Shown: positions 56,181 through 64,000 of the stretch, piece after piece
Layout of the letters: every line of letters begins with the position of its first letter
Position numbering within the stretch: the first letter of the stretch is position 1
Source of the DNA: Hyphodiscus hymeniophilus
Taxonomy: Eukaryota; Ascomycota; Leotiomycetes; Helotiales; Hyphodiscaceae
Assembly (NCBI GenBank): GCA_016508695.1
Contig: VNKQ01000007.1
Coordinates: 186,001-250,000 of the forward strand
Direction of reading: 5' to 3'
DNA: 64,000 nucleotides
Translations under genes and position numbers: made by a program
The notes under the pieces: generated by a model
The model's input: the letters and a program-made list of their open reading frames with translations, nothing else
Database searches by the model: none
Told to the model about the DNA's origin: nothing

Positions 56181-58414
56181 TCAGGTCGAGATCCATACAC
56201 AGCCGCAACTTTGGGTTACATCTCGTTCGCGGAAGTGTCTATCCCGCTCTTCAAGTCGCTCAAACAAGTTACTACGGTCTGAGATCGGCGAAACCGACGA
56301 TGGCTCCGTCTCGTTCAAATATACCGTAATAGGTTGACCGGTGCTGTTGAGAAGTGGTATAACACTTCCGTCCGAATTGACCTCATGTTGAATACCTATA
56401 GGCGTTAGCAGAAGCAAATCAATTCTATCATAAATACGAAGTACATACAGTATGGGGGAATAGCTTCATATCCACTGGGTACACGACGTTCCTGAACCTT
56501 GATGACCTTCGGATAAGGAGTCAAAAGAGAATCAGACCAGACTGAGGGTTGAGCGCTCTGTGAATACGTCGCACTACTGACACTTGTGGTATAGGAGGAG
56601 CTGGAGCTGGAGCTGGAGCGCGCACCCCAGCTGCTGGTTTGATTTACGTATATGAAGGTCTCCAAGAAGGTGCCATTCCAATAGCAGATCCAAGGGTTCT
56701 GGCCGGGCTGGGCAGTGCCCTTCCGTTCCATATAGTAACTAGAAGGTGAACTCCGTGGCTCGTCTTGTCGTTTACCATTCGAAGGGGCTTGTAGTGCTAG
56801 ATCGGGAAGAACGACGACCTTGTTATAAGCTGCTTGAAAGAACCACGCCGGTCCTCTTTCCGGAGATTGGGAATCGACAACAAGACCCATGACTTGGTGT
56901 TTGCTCAGAAGTGGTGGCTGCGCACCATATGACAAGAAATTCATGGTGTTATTCCCATAGTTTAGAGTAATTTCATTGTCTGAGAGCGGCGATTCCCCAG
57001 GAATGGATGTAACATTCAACTGGTACGGAAGGGCTAGTGCTATCTGGCACGACCACGCTGCGCTCTGCGCAGTATTCTGAAGACAACCACTCTGTTGTGT
57101 TGCTGGGCTGGAGATTGGCAGGCCGTACACGCCCGTTGGGAGAGCAGAGACACCCGTAGGGGTTGTCGACAATGGCGTCGCGTCGAAAGTCGTGGTCAAG
57201 ATGGTGGTGGTATAAACTACACTCTGGCTGCAGAAGTGTTAATCATGAATGTTGTGTACACGGACTTCGGAGCAAACTTACCCAGACTCAACTTCGCCAA
57301 CATTGTGGTGCCTGTGGGAATGCTGTGATTTCAAAACAGCCAACACTGAGCCCAACACTATACAAAAGATAACCAGCACAGATGCCGCAAGGACGAGGGC
57401 CCACGCAGGAACAATGCCACAAACCTTCCTCTTCGCAAACCTCTGCCAAGGTTTCAAGGTGGGTTTTTCCGAAATTCCAGGAGTATCGTTGTTGGTCTGA
57501 GGCCCCGAATCCACCACAGTCAGACTTCGTGATGATAAGCGTGAATCTGATGAGTTGACGTCTTCTCGAGAAGCAAACTCGGGATCTCGAGTGGCCAAGC
57601 CAATGCCTCCAGCGCCAACGGCCACCAATGGTTGTGCCACGGGACAAGCCTTCCTAGCAAACCTTCCTTCTGGATATTGACTATAAGGAGGGAGTTGTTC
57701 TGTGTGTCCATCCGGTCCAATAATATCCGCAATTTCTTCCCCGTCTGGACCCAATCGTCGTTGGTAATTGTTGTTCAGGCCAGGGAATCCAGCAGGAATC
57801 GGAGTCGCTGCTTGCTCATCATGTAAACTCTCTAGTTCCGGAACTGTATTTTGCGGATACATGCCATATGGAAAACCTGGCGCGCTTGGACCGATGTAAG
57901 ATCTCTCTTGTACTGGAACAGTCGAAGTCGTCGCGATGCTTGCTGTCCTCGCTAGCCTCGACTCTTGAGGGTACATCTGGTAGGGATGGGACGGTCCAGA
58001 CGGTCCCTGGTAGGGGCTCTCTGCTCTAAATGGTATATCTGTTGAGACACTCGATGATCTAGATGGCACGGAATTCGATGATGAGGCAACATTGGCATGT
58101 CTGGCTGCTATTGGTCCCGTCGCACCATCATGTCGTAGAGCGAAGGAATCGTAGTTCGGCTTTGAAATAGATGAGGGGCGTGGTGGGGGGATAGGTACAG
58201 ATTGAAGGTCTCTGTAGGGGTGACAGTTGGACGTCCGTCGTCCGTGGTTTGGTGAAGTCTGTGATGATGTCCTGTTGTGGGTGATGTCTGAAGGCCTGAA
58301 TCCATTGGAAATACCCATCGCTGCCGAATCGTAGTCTTCATCATCACTGCCATCATTCGCCATCGAGTGCCGCGCAGATGCTCTCCTATCTATTCCTGTT
58401 GAACGGCGATCCAT
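56181..58414 (-). CDS. Single-pass membrane protein of the DUF7820 type
   Basis: Exons 58414-57282, 57227-56449 and 56395-56181 on the minus strand give 708 aa in phase. The first ~330 residues are polar and disordered (S, P, R, Q, N-rich) with PYQMYPQ/PYGMYPQ-like motifs. They are followed by a basic RFAKRKVCG and one transmembrane helix (PAWALVLAASVLVIFCIVLGSVLAVL), then a Thr/Ser-rich linker and an exterior domain. The exterior domain includes SCLQNTAQSAAWSCQIAL, LNYGNNTMNF and WICYWNGTFLETFIYVNQT, with several N-x-S/T sites and paired cysteines. This is a fungal family of unknown function; the topology suggests a plasma-membrane or wall-facing protein. The start at 58414 is the first ATG of the open frame. 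Confidence 0.82.
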
Positions 58415-59466
58415 TGCATTTACCCGCTCTCCTGAAACTGCAGACCCTCCCTTCAGCGACTCTCACGCCGGGCGATTGTCAGGTAATCGGTATTCTCATC
58501 AATATTGCGCAATTCATTCGTGGGAGACCATGATGCGATGTGAGCGATGTACAGGGCGGTCTTGTCGTGGAGTTGGTGAAATGTAATGATCTTTAGGAAG
58601 GTTGGAAGTGAAACAAGAAGAGGGCTTGGCTGGTCTGGCTGGTCTGGCTGCGGACGGGTCTCGCCTGTTGGGGTTCTTTCCCCATCCACCCTCGTGATTG
58701 GCCAGACACAGGTTTTGTACTACACTCCTGTCTTGTTGCTCGGCAGAAAAGTTTCTGACGTCTGTCCGGTCTTCAAGAGCTAGTACTCCGAAGGTTAAGT
58801 GTCAATAATACGAGCAGAAGCGTTGTGTCCGGTAGAGTAGACTGGGTGCAAATCGCTGCTTCAGGTCATCAGGACGAAGTTGATGTACGTTTTAGCATCG
58901 AGGAGTTCAGAACCAACCCAGGCGCCTTCTTCCTGCCTTCTTCCTGCCTTCTCTGTCTTCTCTGTATTCTCTGCCTTCCTTCTTGAGCGTTGGGATGATA
59001 ATCCCATATTACGGACCCCTCGTTCTTGATTTGTGCCTGATTTCTGCCCTGTTTCGTTCCCGCAACTCATCTTGGAACCGGTGGGACCATTAGCCACATC
59101 ACTTTTACCCGTCACTCAACTGCTATGTACATGACTTCTGAACGGAAGTGTACGGAATAGGAGCAGAAGTAGCGCTCACTGACATCGCATGGTAGAAGAT
59201 TGATCCGGGTGTAAGCCGAAAGTGAGAGAGAACATTTCCAAGATAAGTGTCGAGACGCTGAGAAGCAGCGACTCAGGTTCTCTCCACTGCGGGCATGGAG
59301 CACTCACTGCATGGTGCTGGAAGAACAAGCCTCACCACTGCAGTCAGCACACACTATCCTTGCTTGCACCTACGGGATCGAACAATTAGCCTTACTGAAA
59401 TACCTGCTCATTCCTCTTACGGCAACGTTCCCTGCTACAACGATATGTAAATGCTTTGGAATACTC
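58415..59466. other. Intergenic, 1.05 kb
   Basis: Upstream of the DUF7820 gene and bordering the AT-rich element block. A short direct repeat, ggctggtct twice, lies at ~58627-58646. A TTCTTCCTGCC / TCTGTCTTC repeat lies at ~58928-58965. No gene. Confidence 0.45.
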
Positions 59467-61772
59467 TGTTACAAACCACATGATAGCTCGTGGCCTGAGG
59501 CTCGATAGCTAGGCTATAAGAGAACCACGAGTAGAGATCACGTTAGTAGAGTGCTACTTAGAATCACGTAATGGACCTCGAAGGACCTTAACGGTCTAAG
59601 ACCTTAGCGGTCCTAAACCCAAGGGTTCCTCGAAAGTCTAGTAAGGGACGAAAGTTCTATATAAGTAATAGTGTTTTTTAAAGTAAATAAAAGCTTTGTG
59701 CTTAACTCAAATATAGTATCTTTATATTATATTTAGTAACTATAAAGGTTATATTTACTTTAATTATAATAACTTCTCTAATTACTTAACCCAACTTAAT
59801 TACTTTACGAGACTAATATTAGGTAGCGAGGTTTATTATACTTTAAGTATTATTTATATAGTCGCCAAAATATATATTATATTAAGGACTAATAATATCT
59901 ACTAAAGGAGAAGTATCGAGTAATATACGGGTAGCTACGCCTATATTAGAAAGTATATTAAAAAGTATACTTATATTACTACTAGTATTAGTAGGAGAGT
60001 TATATAAGGATATTAAGATCTTACTACTAAATATATATAGCAAGGAATAAAACAAGCTTAAGAGATTTATCCTTTAAGTAGAACTTTACTTTACTTTTAA
60101 TAAGGATAGGTTTAAATCCGATATAGAGAGAATCTTATTTATAATTTTAAGACTAGAGAAAAAAGCACTTAATTAGATTAAAGGCTATACTAAAGACTAT
60201 ATAGTTAATACTAACGATTAAAGAGCTATTACTATAGTTATAAAGAAAGATACTTAAAACTTATTTAAGTCGCTACTAAGTTTTATATTAATCTTTTAGA
60301 TAATATTCGGAGTAATTAATAAAGTATAATAAGCCGAACGAACTATTTAAGTCCTTAAATAGCGAGGATTTATAACTAATTACACGTTTAAGTTTTAAAG
60401 GTATACGACTCGAACCGGGTAAAATAACGACGCACTTAGAGCCTAGTATTACTAAGGACTTAAGGATATAGTTAAAAACGAGCTAGTTAAAAAAGACAAG
60501 CCCGGCTTAATACTTAAAATAATAAAACTAACTTATTAAATTAATAACTAACTCTACGAAAGAAGCTTAGAGAAGAAAGGCTTTTATAATCTTAAATATT
60601 AATAACCGTAATAAAAATACAAATAACAAAGCTATAAAGAACTTATAAAGCTCGACGCTATAATAAAAAAAAAACTCTCCCCTAAAAGTAAATAAAAACA
60701 TATAAAAGAACGTACGTGTTTTAATTGTAATAAGATAGGCTATATAATAAGGAATTACTATATTAGAGGAAATACTTAAGGAAAAGCTTAATAAAGAGGC
60801 GGATCTCGCGGTAAATTTAAGAGTAAGAATCCGAGAAGGGAAATAATTACTATTATTATTTAAAGAAAAGGATAGGATAATAGACTTATATAGTTATACG
60901 CTACGCTATAATTGTTATTTATAGAAATATCTTAAAAAGAGATTGTAAAAGGATTTAAACAAATTAATATTAATAATAAAAATAGTAAAATATAGATTAT
61001 AAAGGAGTTATTCTCTAAAGAAAATATCGAACCTATTACAAAATACTATCGCAAAGCTATTCTTAAGACTATTAGTCTTAGTAACTCTTAGTATACGACT
61101 TTAATAAAGATCGCAAAATAATACCCGATTATAAAATTATATATAGAGGCAATATATAAGAAAAAGCTATAAGAGTAAAGAGAAATACTTAAGGAACTTA
61201 CTTAAGAGAAACTCCTTTAGTATTACGTCTTATTAAGAATTAAGACGGTATAAGAGCTAAAAATAAAGTTTCGAGAAGAATAAATAAAAAAAGTAAGATA
61301 ATAAACCAAACAAGTAAAAATCGGGAATATAAGCGTATTAAAACATTAAGAAAAGAGACTTAATAGGCTTATATTATACTAGCTAAAGCTTTACTACTTT
61401 AAGGAAGCTATTACTATATAAAGGAAAGAAGTAACGACTATCCTAGTACCCCGAGCTACTAAAAGCTAATAGTATCGCGATAAACTATTCGAAAATATCG
61501 ATTATAAACTAGAATTAACTAAAATAATCTAAGTATTAAGCGTTATAAAAGAATAAATATAAAAAGTAATAAAGGATATAAAAAAGAAGGATAATATCGT
61601 AAGGACTAATTACCCTTAATATAAAGAACTAATATAAAGCGCTTATTATACGGATAATTGTCTCGTTTATTATTCTTTAAAAATAAACTATAAAAAGTTC
61701 TTATAACGAGTAAAACTTATTTATTAACTAGAAATCGTATTAAAAGGATTATAAATAGACTTTATATTTAAA
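59467..61772 (+). mobile_element. LTR-type retroelement copy 1, RIP-degraded, gag remnant
   Basis: Unit of about 2.3 kb, strongly AT-rich. It opens TGTTACAAACC and has an LTR-like leader with TATATAAG (59658-59665) and AATAAA (59686-59691). GGTAGCGAGG at 59822-59831 is shared with copy 2 and might be a primer-binding site. It then carries a gag-like stretch (~60000-60830) ending in a CCHC zinc knuckle at 60717-60758, where the histidine and last cysteine codons now read Tyr. Every frame is full of stops, many of the TAA/TAG type. I see no protease, reverse transcriptase or integrase motif before the next unit begins, so it may be a non-autonomous or internally deleted element. Confidence 0.8.
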
Positions 61773-64000
61773 TGTTACAAACCATATAACAGCTCGTGGC
61801 CTAAGGCTCGACAACTAGGCTATAAGAGAACCACGAGTGGAGATCACGTTAGTAGAGTGTTACTTGGAATCACGTGATGGACCTCGAAGGACCTCGACGG
61901 TCTAAGACCTTAGTAGTCCTGGACCCAAGGGTTCCTCGAAGGTCTAATAAGGGACGAAGGTTCTATATAAGTAGTAGTATTTCCTAGGTAAATAAAAGCT
62001 TTGTACTTAACTCAAATATAGTATCTTTATACTATACTTAGTAACTATAAAGGTTATACTCACCTTGACCACGATAGCTTCCCTAACTATCTAACCTAAC
62101 CTAATTGCTTACGAGACTAATACTAGGTAGCGAGGTTTATTACACTTTAAGCACTAACTACACAATCGCCGAAGTATATATTATATTAAGGACTAATAAT
62201 ATCTACTAAAGGAGAAGCATCGACTAGTACACGGGCAACTACGCCCGCACTAAGAAGTATACTAGGAAGTATACCCGTACCCCTACTAGTATTAGTAAGA
62301 GAGTTGCATAAGGATATTAAAATCTCACTACTAGATATATACGGCGGAGAACGAAACAAACTCAAAGGATTTATCCTTCAAGTAAAACTCTACTTTACCT
62401 TTAACAAGGATAGGTTCAAGTCCGATATAAAAAGAATCCTATTTATAATCTCGAGACTAGAGAAGGAAACACTCAATTAGATTAAAGGCTACGCCGAAGA
62501 CTATATAGTTAATACTAACGACCGTGGAGCTATTACCACGGCTATAAAGAAGAATACTCAAAACCTATTTAGGTTACTACTAAGCTTTATATTAATCTTT
62601 CGGACAATATTCGGAGCAATAGATAAAGTACAATAAGCCGAACGAACTATTTAGGTCCTTAAGTAGCGAGGATCCGCAACTAATTACACGTCCGAGTTCT
62701 AAAGATACGCAACTCGAACTAGGTAAAATAACGATATACTTAGAGCCTAGTATTATCGAGGACTCAAGGATATAGTTAAAGACGAGCTAGTCAAGGAAGA
62801 CAAACCCGGCTTAATGCCTAAAATAATAAAACTAGCTTATCGAATCGATAACCGACTCTACGAAAGAAGCTTAAAAAAGAAAGGCTTTTACAATCCTAGA
62901 TACCGACAATCGTAACAAAAGTATAAACGTCGAAGCTATAGAGAACCTATAGAGCTCGACGCTACGGTAAAGAAAGAACTCTCCCCTAAAAGTAAATAAA
63001 AACACATAGAAGAACGCACGTGTTTCAATTATAGCAAGATAGGCCACATAGTAAGGAATTGCTATACTAGAGGAAACGCCCGAGGAAGAGCCTAACGAAG
63101 AGGCGGATCTCACAGCGGATTTAGGAACAAGAATCCGAGAAGGGAAACAATTACTACTACTATCCAAAAGAAAGGATAGGATAACGGGCCTATATAGTTA
63201 TGCGCTATACTATAACTACTGTTTACAGAAATATCTCAAGAAGAGATTGCAGAAGGATTTGAACAAATTAGTATCGACGATAAGGATAATAAAACGTAGA
63301 CCACGGAGGAGTCGTCCTCCGAAGAAGATATTAAACCCATTACGAAACACTATTACAAAACTACTCTTGAGACTATTAGCCCTAGCGACTCTTAGTACAC
63401 AACTCTGACAAAGATCGCGGAATAACACTCGATCGTAAAACCGCGTATAGAGACAACATATAGAAAGAAGCTACAAGAGCAGGAAGAGATACTTAAGGAA
63501 CTTACTCAAGAGGAACTCCTTTAGTACTATATCCTATTAGGAACTAAAATAGTATAAGAATTAGAAATGGAGTTTCGAGAAGAATAGATAAAAGAGGCAA
63601 GACGATAGACCGAGCAAGTAAGAATCGGGAATATAAGCGTGCTAGAACATTAAGAAGAGGGACTCAATAGGCTTATATCGCACTGGCTAAAGCTCCGCTA
63701 CCTCAAGGAAGCTATTGCCACGCAAATAAAGGAAGTTACGACTATCCCGGTACCCCGAGCTACTAGAAGCTAATAATATCGCGACAAACTATCCGAAAAT
63801 ATCGACTACGAACTAGAACTAACTAAAACAATCCAAGCATTAGGCGTTATAAAAGAATAGATATAAAAAATAATAAAGGATATAAAGGAAAAGGATAACG
63901 TCGCGAGGACCGATTACCCTCGACACAGAGAACTAATATAGAGCGCTTACTATACGAATAGTTATCTCGTCCACTACTCTTTAAAAATAGACTACGGAAG
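61773..64000 (+). mobile_element. LTR-type retroelement copy 2, head-to-tail with copy 1, cut by window end
   Basis: Repeats copy 1 along its whole visible length at an offset of ~2304-2306 nt, with TATATAA at 61964-61970, AATAAA at 61991-61996 and GGTAGCGAGG at 62126-62135. The gag-like region is easier to read than in copy 1 (LKGFILQVKLYFTFNKDRF, then LEKETLN-stop-IKG) because fewer C/G positions have been lost. The zinc knuckle at 63021-63062 keeps the first Cys, His and last Cys, but its second Cys codon is TAT. The window ends about 78 nt short of the point where copy 1 stopped. Confidence 0.8.

Noticed and set aside
59467..64000. CRISPR array, rRNA or tRNA genes in the AT-rich terminal block or elsewhere
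   Set aside because: The repeats are two 2.3-kb units, not short spaced repeats, and the gag-like protein and LTR-like leader explain them. No tRNA cloverleaf or 5S-like sequence was recognised anywhere in the window by eye.

Overview
The window is nuclear DNA from a filamentous ascomycete (Pezizomycotina; a leotiomycete-like genome is a guess). The evidence is short 45-85 nt GT-AG introns with CTAAC/CTGAC-type branch sites, fungal families (Srs2 helicase, GT17, Zn2Cys6 factors, DUF6604, DUF7820, GH71), and a terminal AT-rich block whose lesions look like repeat-induced point mutation (RIP). There is no operon structure. About twenty protein genes lie on both strands, separated by 0.3-2 kb of non-coding DNA. 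Exon joins were worked out by hand from splice motifs and reading phase.

Layout. 1-1840: 3' end of an Srs2-type DNA helicase. 3.5-4.7 kb: GT17 glycosyltransferase (-). 6.4-7.9 kb: zinc-finger/fungal regulator-like protein (-). 8.6-13.8 kb: glutathione synthetase flanked by two short-chain dehydrogenases. 15.0-16.1 kb: wreck of a Ypk/SGK-type AGC kinase. 17.0-18.9 kb: amino-acid/GABA permease (-). 21.2-24.9 kb: multi-exon DUF6604 gene (-). 26.0-29.1 kb: long BTB-domain protein whose two large ORFs are joined by an intron. 29.5-30.6 kb: membrane-anchored glutathione transferase (-). 31.4-32.9 kb: NAPE-PLD-like metallo-hydrolase. 33.5-35.0 kb: alpha/beta hydrolase (-). 35.6-36.8 kb: peroxin PEX14 (-), divergent from the kinetochore gene NDC80 (37.2-39.5 kb). 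40.1-41.7 kb: two-RRM SR-type splicing factor.

42.4-51.8 kb is more accessory in character: a broken GH71 alpha-1,3-glucanase, a Zn2Cys6 transcription factor, an MFS sugar transporter, and a divergently transcribed PhyH-type dioxygenase. The last three look like a small co-regulated group. 53.2-54.8 kb is HMG-CoA synthase (mevalonate pathway), and 56.2-58.4 kb is a single-pass DUF7820 membrane protein.

59.5 kb to the end is gene-free, strongly AT-rich DNA made of two tandem ~2.3 kb copies of a gag-bearing LTR-type element. Both copies are riddled with stops, and the second runs off the window.

The housekeeping genes are independent of one another. The most unusual points are the BTB protein with two separate degenerate repeat arrays, a 7-nt micro-exon in PEX14, a GC-AG intron in the GST gene, the dead AGC kinase and dead GH71, and the tandem retroelement whose two copies carry complementary zinc-knuckle lesions. 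No wholly new biological system is claimed. The BTB repeat protein is the best candidate for something undescribed.
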